A stretch of 64,000 bases of DNA, taken from contig CM055100.1 in assembly GCA_029204225.1 (NCBI GenBank), positions 58,714,975 through 58,778,974 on the forward strand. The letters are read 5' to 3'. A program made the translations under genes and the position numbers. This document shows positions 22,391 through 34,181 of the stretch, in pieces. The notes beneath the pieces are model-generated. The model did no database searches and was not told the origin of the DNA. It saw nothing but the letters and a program-made list of their open reading frames with translations. Source of the DNA: Diphasiastrum complanatum. Taxonomy: Eukaryota > Streptophyta > Lycopodiopsida > Lycopodiales > Lycopodiaceae. Numbering within the stretch: position 1 is the stretch's first letter; each line of letters begins with the position of its first letter.

Positions 22391-22720
22391 TGGGTTTTGA
22401 CTTGTAGATGCCTCTCCATTACCATCATCCAAAGAACCATCAACGTCATCAAGAACGTTAGATCCATCCACAACACCATGATCAAGATCAACCTTTGGAA
22501 CATTCCTTCAACTTTCTTAGTTGAAGGAATGTAAACTTTGTATGCTTTGCTTACCTCACTATATCTAACAAAAATGCCCTTTTTTGAAGAAGGATCCTCT
22601 TTAGTCCTATCATCAAGCGTAATGTTGACATAGCAAGTAGATCCAAATATTTTAAAGTACTTAATGTGAAAGTACTATACTTTTGGACCATAAATGGATC
22701 TACAAAAGATCCACAAGGGT
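22390..22720 (-). mobile_element. Copia integrase C-terminal fragment nested in opposite orientation
   Basis: The minus strand reads LKYFGSTCYVNITLDDRTK, SKKGIFVRYSEVSKAYKVY and IPSTKK. An acidic hinge follows (DDVDGSLDDGNGEAS), then PRRTSTQKQKPYF. It is the end of integrase plus the hinge before reverse transcriptase of a different copia family, inserted or rearranged into the plus-strand remnant. Confidence 0.75.
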
Positions 22721-22729
22721 GATTGGATG

Positions 22730-22960
22730 CTTGCTTAACAATCTATCAAAAAACTAGACATAAAAAGTTGATCTAGATTGGCAATTTGACAAACAACAAG
22801 CAAGAACAATCAAATAGCATTGATCAATGATGTTGTATGATTTGTAGACAGAGAATGAAGGCTGAACTACTTTGGTTGCATTTGGATCATAAACACACAA
22901 TACAAAAGTGTAGTAGCTCAAGATTGCCAATGAGCTCAAAAAAATAATCTATCTTCTCAC
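22730..22960. repeat. Dispersed repeat, copy 1
   Basis: Shares long near-identical stretches with 42370-42660 in the same orientation (GCTTAACAATCTATCAAAAA, TTGATCTAGATTGGCAATTT, TATCTTCTCACTATGG). Both copies lie next to copia remnants; possibly LTR-derived. Confidence 0.65.
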
Positions 22961-22961
22961 T

Positions 22962-24264
22962 ATGGAGGGGATAGGCACCGTTTCAATCCAACTACCTGAT
23001 GGCAAAAGCAGGATGACCAGAGAGGTACTCTACGTACCAGGTTTGAAGAAAAATCTACTTTCTGTTGGAGTCATTACTGATCAAAAGTTGAAAGTAGAAT
23101 ATGCCCATGATCGTTGCTTTGTGAAGGATGTGAACCAAAAGTTCAAAGTTATTGCGGATGAGTAAGGGAGCCCAATACAAAATTGTACACTATTTCATGA
23201 CCTTTATTGATGATATGTCACGTAAGACGTGGATCTACTTCTTGAAGAAGAAATTGGATGCTTCAAAGCATTGGTCGAAAATCAGACAGGTAGGAAGATC
23301 AAAGTCCTAAGATCAACTAGTGGAGGTGAATACAAGTCTAATGACTTCAATGATCTTTGTGATCAATGTGGGATTAAAAGACAATTTACGCAAGCTCATA
23401 CTCTTGCTCTCATGGTGTAGCTGAGTGCAAGAATCGTATGATTGTGGAAAGTGCCAGATCTATGCTAGTTGAGATGAAACTACCAAAAGATTTTTGGTCA
23501 GAGGCATGTAGTACGGTAGTCCATCTTCAAAATAGAAGTCCTACAATTGCCATTCCAAAGATAACACCTGAGGAAGCATTCACGAAGAAGAAGCCAAAGG
23601 TGAACCACTTGCGAATCTTTGGATGTAAAGCCTTTGTACACATTCCTAAGGAAGTGAGACGTAAACTTGATGTGAAAGCTATCAAGTGTATATTCCTAGG
23701 ATATGATGAACGTGTGAAGGGCTACAGATGTTTTGATCCAGTGGAAAACAAAATCCATGTAAGTCGTGATGTTATCTTTGATGAATCCAAGATGTATGAA
23801 GACGAGGATGCTGAGAAGATAGACACATCCAGTGGGAAAGATGATATAGTGAGGATACCTTCTGATGATGATCCATTCATTGACCTTCCAAGTGATGAAC
23901 ATGAGGATACATCTCAAGATACTACTACTCAACCCCAAGAAACAGGTTGGAGAGGTAGAGATAAACCTTTTGGTGCAAGAAGGATTGAAGTTGCAGGTGA
24001 CAAATGCAAGGAGAAGGATGTACCATGGGATACATTTTCACCAAGAAGTCGATCACTTGACATGAAGCTCCCTAAGTGGTTTGAGAGATTGTTGGAGAGC
24101 CACGACATGGATGACTTTCCAGGATCATCAAGCCAGAGAGAGCTACGAAGATCAACAAGAGAGAAGACACAACCTAAAAGATATGAAGCAAATTATGCTC
24201 TCTTATCTAGCATTATTCAAAGCAAAGAACCTTCGACTTATGGTGAAGCGAAGGATGATGACAC
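22962..24264 (+). mobile_element. Ty1/copia remnant: protease end, partial integrase, hinge; RT and RNase H deleted
   Basis: 22962-23165: EVLYVPGLKKNLLSVGVI (protease C-terminal side). 23170-23420: FIDDMSRKTWIYFLKKK, KVLRSTSGGEYKSNDF (integrase core, some residues lost). 23438-24298: LPKDFWSEACSTVVHLQNR, LRIFGCKAFVHIPKEV and IFLGYDERVKGYRCFDP, then an acidic hinge to STYGEAKDDDTWG. The reading then passes straight into LTR sequence, so reverse transcriptase and RNase H are deleted precisely between the hinge and the LTR. Same family as the minus-strand element at 43.2-45.4 kb (shared KLPKWFERLLES). Confidence 0.85.
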
Positions 24265-24450
24265 TTGGGGCTACTGTACTGTGGGTCCTATCAGTTGATA
24301 AGGATCAGTTGGCCTCGCCACGAGAAAAGTCAACGGGACACGTGTCCCGCCAATGACAACCTGGGTCATGCATGGGTTGCCTGAGTGAACAATTATATGT
24401 ATAGTGTAATTTCATTTTTGAGAAGTCTATAGTGAGTTACCCAATGGAGG
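24265..24450 (+). repeat. Partial 3' LTR of the copia remnant
   Basis: GTACTGTGGGTCC, GTTGGCCTCGCCAC and GGGTTGCCTGAGTGAAC match, in inverse, 43250-43395 beside the related element. Only the LTR start is clear. Confidence 0.65.
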
Positions 24451-25070
24451 TGACAGACTTGATGGACCTCAATTAATAGATATCAAAAGTGTAGAAATGC
24501 CTCAATGTCTTTCATCAATTGCAACATCTGACCAATCAACTTAAATGGGTCTATATAGATATCAAAATGTGTAGATGAGATGGATGTTCTTGTTGGAAGA
24601 AATTAGGACCCGGAAAGCATATGAATTTTCACAAAGAACTCACAGTGACTATTCATCTTATAGATCCTAATGGTTTCCACAGACAATCACCGCAATAGTA
24701 GGCTCACTTGTACTGCTCAATCGATATCAGTTATGCACTGCCAAACACACCAATTAGCTCCTTGCAATGGCAAATGGACCACCTCGAATAGGCCTAAATC
24801 ATTATTGGGCATGGAATCAATTTAACGACGAGAGTTTGAAAGTGATCTAAATTAACACATCTCACAGCTCACTTGTCCAGAGGTTCTACAAGAACTTAAC
24901 AGATGGCTTGTGGATTGTTGAAAGTTCTTCCTTTATAAGCACACATGCTCAACATTTGTAGATCTTTCTTGATATTGTTGATATGTTCAAATCTAGTTTT
25001 TTGAGGGTCACAAAATCACTTTGAAAAATCGTTTCACAAGTTTGTACTTTGTGTGCAAGTACTTCCTCAT
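24451..25070. other. No gene seen
   Basis: AT-rich sequence between copia fragments, possibly LTR or leader sequence. Confidence 0.4.
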
Positions 25071-25071
25071 C

Positions 25072-25620
25072 ATGGCATCAATAGGAGGCAACCTATTGGA
25101 AGCAAGTAAGAGATTCAAATGCAATTATTGTGGCAAGAAGGGGCATTTGGCCTTTAAGTGCTACAAGAAGAAAAAAGAAGGAAGAAAACAAGAAGGCAAG
25201 GGAACTTCAGCAGTTAAGGAGGAAATCGCTTCAATGAGGGGGAGTCACTTATGGAATGCATGAGAGCATCATCAATTTCTATGGAGGAAGATCCTTGGTG
25301 GATTGATAGTGAGGTGAGCTCACATTTCACAAGGCAAAGGGAATATTATTTTCATTTTCATCATATTCTAAGAAGTCTATTCTAATGGTGCTAATTGTGA
25401 ATAGGAACCATTCCTATTTGGCTTGAATCAAGAAAGAGACCAAAGTTTCAAAATGTCTTGTATGTTCCTTCAATGTCTAAAAGTTTATTGAGTGTAAATC
25501 AATTGATTGACAATGGATGTAATGTCAAGTTTGATTGCAATACTTGTGTATCAATCTATATTTTGAGGAGTATGAAAATCATGCAAACATGTTTCCATAT
25601 GTGAGTAGTAGGCCTATTTG
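25072..25620 (+). mobile_element. Copia remnant: gag start joined to zinc knuckle, then protease
   Basis: Begins MASIGGNLLEASKRF, the family gag start, and continues at once into KCNYCGKKGHLAFKC (CCHC knuckle), so nearly all of gag is missing with the frame kept. EDPWWIDSEVSSHF follows near 25290, a protease site in which DSG has become DSE. LYVPSMSKSLLSVNQLIDNG is near 25460-25520. Several stops later. Confidence 0.8.
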
Positions 25621-27183
25621 CATTAGTTAATTCATACCATAAAATAGCTTGTTTTACAAAGCAATGTGAAACTAGACAAAAGCTAGTCATGTAGAAACAT
25701 GCGAAGTGTCATCATGAGGTTGGGCCTCAATCTCCTCGTGACTTCTACAAATCAAAAGCATGATTAGCCATAGGTATTTGGGTCATGATCTTTAGCTCAA
25801 TCAAAGGTCAACACATGTCCTATTTTGTAGGGATGCAAAAGTGAAGTGGTGGACTTCAATCTACCACTTTCATCTCATTGGTCTATAAAACAATCACATT
25901 TATGGGTTTAAAAAAGACTGGCCCAATCATGTTTCAAGACTCTTCACGTGCAATACCACTATATATGATTATAGCTCCTTGCACATATGAATTTTGAGAG
26001 TTAATCAAGTTTTTATCTTGCAAACTTCTGGTCTATTCTCTCTCTACCAGAGAGCGGTTGGTTTCTCTTTCTACTCGAGAGCAAGATGCTTGTTTGACTC
26101 TTCCACAATAATATTTACTTAGTTTTTTTCAAGGAAATGCATGAAATTAGCTTGACTTTGGATGATGATTGCCTAGATCCAAATTGTATTAAATAGCTCT
26201 TGAAAATCCGAGTTGACCAAGAGTAATTTGGTAGTATGCAACCTCTCATGCATGTAAGTCATGGATGATCTTTGCAAGATCTCAAAACTCACTTTTTTCA
26301 CAGGCAATATGCATTGCTTCAAGGTATATCAATATGCATCAACATAGTTGCATACAAAACTAATCCTACAATTACTTTGTTGGTCATAGAACTCACCATC
26401 TAAAAAAATAAGACTTATCTAAATCATAACAAAAATCAACATGGGATCAAGAGAATTTGAATATTCGTATTCTATATCTCTTGATTTCCTATGTCAAGTA
26501 GAAAAGTAACGAACTTTTTGAAATTAACTCACATGGTTTAGATTGATGTTAGTAGCATTTCACATGATATCGTCCAAGGGCTACGTGTAGAAACATCTAC
26601 AACCCAAGAAATCACATGCAACCATGCTACACATAACACACCACAAACCAAAATTCACAAATATATTCCAAACAAGAAATAGCTTTTGAGTTTTTGATTT
26701 TGTAAACTTGAGATATCCATAGAGAAGTCCAAATCAAAATACCTCAAAATTTTGACAAAATACCATATCATGACTAATGGCTTTCAACATCTTCACGATT
26801 TTCGACCACACCATTGTTCTCAAATCCAATCATTATTATACTTTCCTTTGCAATTTCCAACATCCCATACCACAAGTTATCTCCAAAAAAATTATCAACT
26901 TTTTGATCTAATCTCCTAGACATTAAACAATCATCTGAATAGCCCTTTGGCAATCCAAAGCATGCCAAGTCTCGACCACATAAACCCTAGATAATCATCT
27001 CTTAGATCTATTATAACATTAATAAAAGAATTTTTATCACACCCTAGCTATATGTATCTCAAGCCAATCAAAATTTTCTGGTCCATGAAATAAGCTTATT
27101 GTTAGTGATTAGAAATGCAATGTCCATTATTCTCAATGCAAAACATAGTACCTACAATAATGCATTTTTCGACTTGAATTTTA
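25621..27183. other. No gene seen
   Basis: AT-rich, with short frames only and no motif recognised on either strand. Confidence 0.5.
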
Positions 27184-27640
27184 TTCCAAAATTTTAAGTG
27201 AAATTGGTGTAACTTACATAAGAACTTGTCCTTGTAAAAAAATACGAAGTTAAAATGATAACCTACCTATAATCCCAAAGTGCAAGAATGACAATACAAG
27301 TCCCATGCAACTTGAATAGTGTTTCCTATTGATTGAAAACAAAGAAAACCTTACCAAGCAATGCAACACACAGTGGATTTCTCTCCCAGAATCCTCTTCC
27401 AAAATTTTAAGTCAAAAAAAATAGTGTCAAATACACCTGCAAAATTGGTGTAACTCACATAAAATCTTGTCCTTATAAAAGAACATAAAGTGAAAATAAT
27501 AACCTAACTATAATCCCAAAGTGTAAAAATGACAATACATGTTCCCATTCAACTTGAATATTGTTTCCTATTGGTTAAAAACAAAGAAAACCTTATCAAG
27601 CAATGCACCATACAATTGATTTCTCTCCCAAAATCCTCCT
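27184..27640. repeat. Imperfect tandem duplication, about 215-245 bp
   Basis: TTCCAAAATTTTAAGT starts near 27184 and 27397. Both are followed by AATTGGTGTAACT, TATAATCCCAAAGTG and CTTGAATA(G/T)TGTTTCC. The second copy carries a roughly 28 base insertion. Confidence 0.85.
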
Positions 27641-28039
27641 CCCAATTTGGACACCCCTCCTTTCTTATATAGCCGCCTCCTCTATGCTTGTAGTAAAAGA
27701 GAGAGGCCGTGCAAAAGTGATAGCAATCATTTGATGGATTGCATGTCATTTGCCACGTGTCAATTTCTCATCCTAGCAAGTTTGGAGACCTTGGATCCTC
27801 ATTAGAATCATATAAATTATTAATCATAATAATAGTGATATCCTTGTATTGATACCATAGGACTTAGCTTGTAGCTTAGACTTTGTACTATTACTATGTT
27901 CCATGATTTTGTACCTATGTTGTTAATTTCATTCATTTCTCATGGTGACAACTTGTTATCATAATTACTATGGTCTCGTATTTAATCATAGATATCACTC
28001 GAGTTAATTCTCATGTGCTAAGCTGCAGATAATATATTC
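27641..28039. other. No gene seen
   Basis: AT-rich spacer before the second transposase-like fragment. Confidence 0.4.
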
Positions 28040-28324
28040 TTGATTTATTACTCCTTGGTTAGTGCCATCTTAACATTTTTTGCAAATACATATGGAAGCT
28101 TGAGTGTATGGTCATCACAAGGGATGGAGAAGTCACACTGGCAAGCAAGAGCAACATTTCATCGAAATACACAACATGGAGAAACCAATGAAAAACAAAA
28201 CTACATTTGTCAATTGTTTCAGTGGTTCTACCGCAGAGTTCAGATTCGAAATATAACAAAGTCTACACAATACAACAAGTTTAGAAAAGCATGCAAGTTC
28301 ATACATGAAGAGAAAGTTAGATGA
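28040..28324 (+). pseudogene. Transposase-like gene, copy 2, last exon only
   Basis: Reads TYGSLSVWSSQGMEKSHWQA, FHRNTQHGETNEKQNYICQ, LFQWFYRRVQIRNI and ends EEKVR-stop. It matches the last block of the gene at 5039-5275, and here the reading frame is unbroken. The upstream exons found in copy 1 are not present between 27.6 and 28.04 kb. Confidence 0.55.
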
Positions 28325-28521
28325 TTGCTGAGTAGAAGATCATCATTGTCATCAAATCATGACATGTTCAGAATTGCTTTGCAAATTCATTGAACAAGAG
28401 AGGAGAAATACTCAATGTAAATGTATTGATTGTATTATACCAAAAGACAAAGTGTCAACTATTCATCATCAGATCTTGTGTCAGATTCTATGGCAGTATT
28501 GTCATGAAGAAATTATCTACT

Positions 28522-29480
28522 AGCGTATGCATCTAATAGATGTGCATTATCCTTATTTCCACTAAGCTCAATATAAGTGGAATACAATGAATAATGGGAG
28601 CTCCTTAAAGGAACATTCCCATCAGTAAAGCCTAAAATGTTCAAAACATAAGATCTTTTGACAAAAATTATCTTATTTGTCTTAACAAATTTATGTCCTC
28701 CTAGGTCAAATGATAAAGTTTTAACTGCCATTATAAGACTCTCCCCGATTGGGCTCAGCTTGGAATGAGCAATACAGATCTCATTCTTCAGGAAATGCCT
28801 TAGACAGTGGCCCAGTCCACTATCCCTCTGGAACAAGGATGCGTGTTGTCTGAAACCACCTCGTCTCGCAGCAAAATCATCTATTATGAGAGCATCCTGC
28901 AATAGGAAATATGTTAGCAAAAACACATTCAGTGATTAAAAACATTCTAATGCAAGGAAGTTTAAATACTTACACATTCTTCATTATCAACAACAACCAG
29001 ATCAGGATGATCAATATAATGACCACGTACTGAAGTGGAATCATCAGTGAAATGTATTAATGATGGACGAGGGAAGCCCATCTAGGATTGAAATGCCGTG
29101 AATTCTTCATCGGATGGTCTGCCTCGCCCATCCTCAACTATATTTGATAAAGTCTTAGTCAGACATTCTTCACCGGTCATAAGTCCCTCCTCATCTTCAA
29201 AATCAATACCAGCAACAAGGTCATCTATTTCAAAATCTACAAAGTCGGAGAATTCGAAAATTGTGCCAAATAATAAACATAGAACCTTGTCTTCACGATA
29301 GTCAAAAAATTTATATAAATCAGCAGTAATAAAATATACATCGTCATTAATATAATATACAGGCAAATTGAAAAGACATTTCGACTCTTCTATAGGGTTG
29401 GATTCATCATCAGATGTATTTTGGCCAATAAAAGAATCCCGGAGAACATCAGTATTTACATCAATAAAGTCACTTTACTT
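28522..29480 (-). pseudogene. Companion gene of the transposase-like unit, copy 2 (longer)
   Basis: Family unknown. Minus strand: 29480-28978 carries an acidic region (GIDFEDEEGLMTGEECLTK) preceded by LPVYYINDDVYFITADLYKF and followed by SLIHFTDDSTSVRGHYIDHP and VVVDNEEC|GTAAGT. A short intron ends CTATTGCAG, and exon 28897-28522 reads DALIIDDFAARRGGFRQHAS, LGHCLRHFLKNEI, FVKRSYVLNILGF and SLYSTYIELSGNKDNAHLLD. An in-frame TAG at about 29085 interrupts it. The order suggests an acidic N-terminal region and a basic C-terminal domain. It converges on the transposase-like exon, as in copy 1, which argues that the pair belongs to one mobile or duplicated unit. Confidence 0.55.
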
Positions 29481-31300
29481 ATCAAGAGTGTCGATAAGAA
29501 AGTGACTGATATCTTGTTAGCAACTGTGCTAACACAAAGAAAAAAAAATTAAAAAAATAAAAAACTCCATGGCATGTGTTTTGTAAGACCATGTATGAAT
29601 ATCTATCTATCAATAAACTTCTTTGATCATTGATCTAGGGCCAAGTGAAACCAACTTTGGTTCTATGTCTGCTCATCTGATACCTGCATGAGTTACAAAC
29701 TTAGGCAACCAATTTATTTGAAGAACGCTTACAATGGACTTCTGGCTGATCTCCAGCAAAGGGTAACCAATCCTATCATAATTTCAAAGTTCAGATATCA
29801 AATTTAATAACTTGAAGTCATTGAAGACTTGGCCATCTTCAAGGACTTTCACAAAACTTGTACTTAGAACAAGTATGCAGAAATACATTACTTTCAACAG
29901 TCTGCAGAAATATACTATGTTTTCAACAGCTTCGACGTTTTTGCATTTCCCCAAAATGTGACACTTGCATAGTTTAAAAGTTTAACTATTTTCAACACAC
30001 CTTTGGCTTTTTGCGAAAAATGTGAAGAGAGAGAAAATCCCGAAGGTCATCTATTTTCATGCATTAAACTGTTTCAAAGACATCACCATCTTTTTGAGGG
30101 CACCTTCGGCTTCTTGCAAAAAATGCGAGGAGAAAAAAAAAGCCAGAAGGTCATCTAAAATAAACGAGGAACGTTCCAGTGATGTCCTTGTCCGCGTCAA
30201 CGATGCTGAATTATTGATCGTAAATACTGTGTATGGTTGTCACATAAGCCATATACTTCCAAGTACAACTACTTTCTTAATTAGGTGACAAGCATTCAAT
30301 GTAATTAATAAACGGATGAAGAGTCTATAAATAGATCATCCAAAGCACAGATTACGTGTTGCTCCATCCATGAGACACATTATTTGAACCTCCCAATTAC
30401 ACCGTCATTTTTTGTTGTAATTGCTATTTTGTATTGTGCTTCAGTGTAATATAATAGCAGCTTGCTTTTATCTGTGTACAACATAGATGAATGTTTGTTG
30501 TGATTGAATGAACTTTCATTGCTATTTGATCGCGCTTGTTTACTCACTCTGATCAGAACACGGACGTCTACGACTTCTCAGTTTCTGATCAGACGATGGC
30601 TATCTTTGACGCCTGAGGAACTCGCGTTATCATATTGCTCTTTCATTTATTTTAGAACTATACTTCACGTTGAATCTGATTTCAATAGTACTACATACAA
30701 ACCATCTATAATCTCTTTGGTGGACTGTACTCTTGTTTCAGAGTATGAATTAATTTTTAAGATCCTGTTGGGCAATTAGAACACTTAAAGCTGTGATTAC
30801 ATTTAGCATAAGCTGTCTATTAGACTGTTTTTGCATTTAGCAGCCGATTACAACGGGAGAGCTGTTCCGCAATATTCATGTTTTCTTCTCCGTTCGCGTT
30901 CTTCTATCTCCCTCACCCCATCAACTTATGTCACCTCTTACATTGATTGGACCATTTTGGTGCACCTCTTTCTATGATTGGTCCATATAATCAAATGACA
31001 TTATGAGGTGCATAGTCACTAACCCTCCACCATCAAGCCAGGTGTAAGCAACCTACATTATCACGAGCTAATCAAAGTCTAAATTTGGCCAAATGACATA
31101 TTTACAAATGTACATGGAGTGGATTTGGCTTGTGGCCATGTGTCTACCTCTATATTGTCATTGGTGCTTTCTAGCCAAGGTCCTCTATTTTTTTTCTTTG
31201 TATAGGTCTAACCATTTATCCATAATTCAACAATTATAAAGCATGAATTTGAAGATTTTTTTCTCATTGGAAGGGTGTCAACCTATGGACCTTTCCCATC
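29481..31300. other. No gene seen; contains a short imperfect direct repeat
   Basis: 30000-30160 repeats ACCTT(T/C)GGCTT(T/C)TTGC...AGAAGGTCATCT-type sequence twice, about 110 bases apart. CTATAAATAG at about 30328 is TATA-like and could belong to an LTR. No coding family recognised. Confidence 0.4.
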
Positions 31301-31302
31301 CC

Positions 31303-32460
31303 TTAAGATTTTTCACTTGTTACCTCTTCAGCTTCCTCCTCATGCCACAATTGTGGAGCAAATGAATGTAGTTGGTGCAAAATTTCAGTAACATAAAAGA
31401 TAGATTCATGTACTGACATGCTACCTTCAAGCCTTATCTTTTGATGCACAAAATCTTTTACACTTTCATATTCCTTTCCATAAAGAACATCCACCTAAAA
31501 AGCCACAAATGTTTAATTTAATGAGTTCAAATATCAATTGATTTAGCTTACAATTCACATGCAAAAGAAAGTATGCACGTTGGCCTAGTGTGCGCTGGAC
31601 TAGAAATAGAAACTAGTGTGCACTGGACTAGCAATAGAAACTTTTTCAACCAAGTGCACCAATAGATGCACTTGCAAGTCCATGATGAAAGTCAAAAAAT
31701 ATCTCTTAAACATGCACACAATATCCACCATATCCTCATATCTCTTTCGAAGATCTAGCTCATGAATTTCTTTTGAACACATCCATCTGCAACATATTCA
31801 ATTCATTTTATGTCTATTTGAGTTTCCAGTTAGTAAATATAAAATAAAATAATACACCAAGTAAATGTATATACCTGACAATGATTGGTAGTTTATATAT
31901 GGTCTCACAAATATCAAGTTTGACAAGCACCCATGAATTGACAATGGATATATGAATTGAATCATCTTTAGCCAATCGTGAGACTTGAGACCTTGAGGCT
32001 TTCCATCCACTATGAATGTTGTTTGTAGAGAATGGAAAAAACCAGTTGGTCTTCTAATGTCATGAATAATGGAATGCACATGGTGAAGCTCCTCCTTAGT
32101 GAATGTCCAAAAGGTGCTTTTGGAGCATGATCTTCACCATCCTTTATCCAATATTCTTTTTTGGTATTTGATTCTTTTAGATCGTGCCTTGCAGCAATGC
32201 TATCTTTTTCACCAATCAAGTGTTGCCATATAGATTCACCCACATTTTAAATATGTGCATGGGCTCAAGTCGGTGATTAATCAAAAGATTGTTCCAATAT
32301 TCCAAATGATGACATATAGATAACCTTTTCATGCCATCAATTGGCTTTTTCGAAGACTCCTCCCAAAGTCTTCGCCAATCTTTCACATAATATCCTCTTT
32401 GGAGGCATGTATCAGTCAACTCTTCCTCCAAAACCTCTTCTATGAATGTTTATGAATGGA
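31303..32460 (-). mobile_element. Second CACTA tnp2/DUF4218 relic
   Basis: Minus strand: GMKRLSICHHLEYWNNLLIN, RLEPMHIFK, GESIWQHLIGEKDS (32.1-32.35 kb), QGLKSHDWLKMIQF (about 31.98 kb), FIMDLQVHLLVHLVEKVSIA (31.65 kb, DUF4218) and VHESIFYVTEILHQLHSFAP (31.35 kb). Frameshifts separate the blocks. Equivalent blocks occur in the same order in the CACTA gene at 11-12 kb. Confidence 0.8.
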
Positions 32461-32539
32461 TGGACTTCATGCAAGTATTTACAATGATTTTCATAAACAA
32501 CTTTTTTTATACTATGAGAATATGTTGACACAAGATTTG

Positions 32540-32683
32540 GCCTGCACAAAAAACAAAACAACAAAAAGTAAGTTGAAACTATGCTACCTATGCTTGATAA
32601 ACATTTCCTCCCCATACTTGATAGATCTAACTGTTGCATGAATACAAATCTTTTCTTTGTTAAAATGTACACAACATAACAAT
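32540..32683 (-). pseudogene. SET-domain end fragment beside the copia insertion
   Basis: The minus strand reads HATVRSIKYGEEMFIKH, corresponding to ATRSIKAGEELFIKY-type ends of SET domains and to the repeated copies at 38.05 and 38.55 kb. The young copia element separates this copy from the others. Confidence 0.45.
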
Positions 32684-32688
32684 GTATC

Positions 32689-33370
32689 TGTTAAAAATTC
32701 ACAATTCTAGCTTGACTAGTTTTGGTCATATGACTTGTAAATAGTTAAATGGTCATGATGTGGCTTGTCACACGTGCCAAATAGCATAGGATTCCATTCA
32801 TAAGGATGTTCTCAAGTAGACCTAAGTGTTAGAACCTTTGGAATGAGTCCAAATTATGCTTAGATACAAGGGAGAAAAAATAGGAGCTATTTTTGGTAAT
32901 TTTTGCATTGTTGAGGGATCTCCAAGATTCCAACCCTAACTTGGTAGGGATGAAAGATCCACCAAAATTAGCATTAGGGATAGGTTTAGGGCTACTCATA
33001 CCTGCCCAAAACCGTGATGGATCTTGTATATATAGGTGATGATATCTCACCAAAATCAATCAAGCAATTTCATGTTTTTTCTCTCATAATGGTGCAATTG
33101 CTCTCTATGTTCATAATTGTTTGAGTACTTGTGATTACTAATGATTATAGGATTGAATGTAGGTCTGGTGTACAGTACTCAGACTGTGGGAGGCCGTACT
33201 TTCACACGTGTGAAGCCTTCTTCAAGGATTTGGGCCATTTAGTGAGGTTCAAGCATAGGTTTTTGATGGATTTTGATGGTTCAACTTGTGCTAATCTTAT
33301 GAAATCATAATCTATTGTTTTCCTCATCATTTCAAGTGTTTTAGGATCCTTATTTGCTGTAATTTTTACA
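32689..33370 (+). repeat. 5' LTR (682 bp)
   Basis: Starts TGTTAAAAATTC and ends TTTTTACA. TATATATAGG at about 33035 is TATA-like. Identical to the 3' LTR. Confidence 0.95.
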
Positions 33371-33383
33371 TGGTATCAGAGCC
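33371..33383 (+). other. Primer-binding site
   Basis: TGGTATCAGAGCC directly after the 5' LTR, complementary to the initiator methionine tRNA 3' end. Confidence 0.95.
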
Positions 33384-34181
33384 TAAAGGCTGAAATGAGC
33401 TAAATCCTTGGTTTTCATTCAATTTGATCACAATTTTTGATCTAAATCTTGTGTAGATTGGATCTTAGCATCTAGTATTGATTCTAGAACTCAAAGTGAG
33501 TCAAATACATTGGAGATTGGTGTTGTGTGACTTCATTTGCAGGTGTTTAGGTGTCTAAAACCAGAGGCAAAGTTGAATTCAATTCACATTACCAAGATAG
33601 CAAGTTTCGCTTGCTCCAAGCATTGATTTCTAAGCGAGTTTTGGAGGTGATTTCATAGAGGAGGCTTTCTAGCATTCAAGGAGAGGGAAGATCAGAGTTT
33701 TGGGGACTCTTCAAGGCTTTTCTAAGGTGTAGTAGGCACCTCCTAAAGTGATTTAGGTTCAGTCCAACCATTGCTTGACTTATGCACCAAATTAGATCAA
33801 TTTTTCATCAATTTTGATCATTTTTTGCTTGTGATTGGATAGTAGATTGTGTTGCATCCTCATTAAGTTCCATTTAGATCTTTTACAAGTGATTTTGGAA
33901 GTATATTAGGTTGCTGAAATTCACTCTTTATCAGATCATTTGGAAGCTTTAATGTTCTTTATAGAAAGAGGGGCAATTCTACTAGTATTGTCTACTTCAA
34001 TCAAGCAAGTGCATTGTTTCTAGTATTCTATGATTTGATTTTGTTAGAGATCATTCTTAGATCTTTATAGGAAGTCTATTACTGATCTTTTCAGGTCCCT
34101 AAGAAGTGAGATAAGGTAGACCTTCAATCAAATCAATAGAAGTAACTTTCATTTGTGTCAAGTCCTTGATTAGGAGACTAG
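33384..34181 (+). other. Untranslated leader of the copia element
   Basis: About 800 bases between the primer site and the gag start codon, presumably carrying packaging signals. No ORF of note. Confidence 0.7.
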
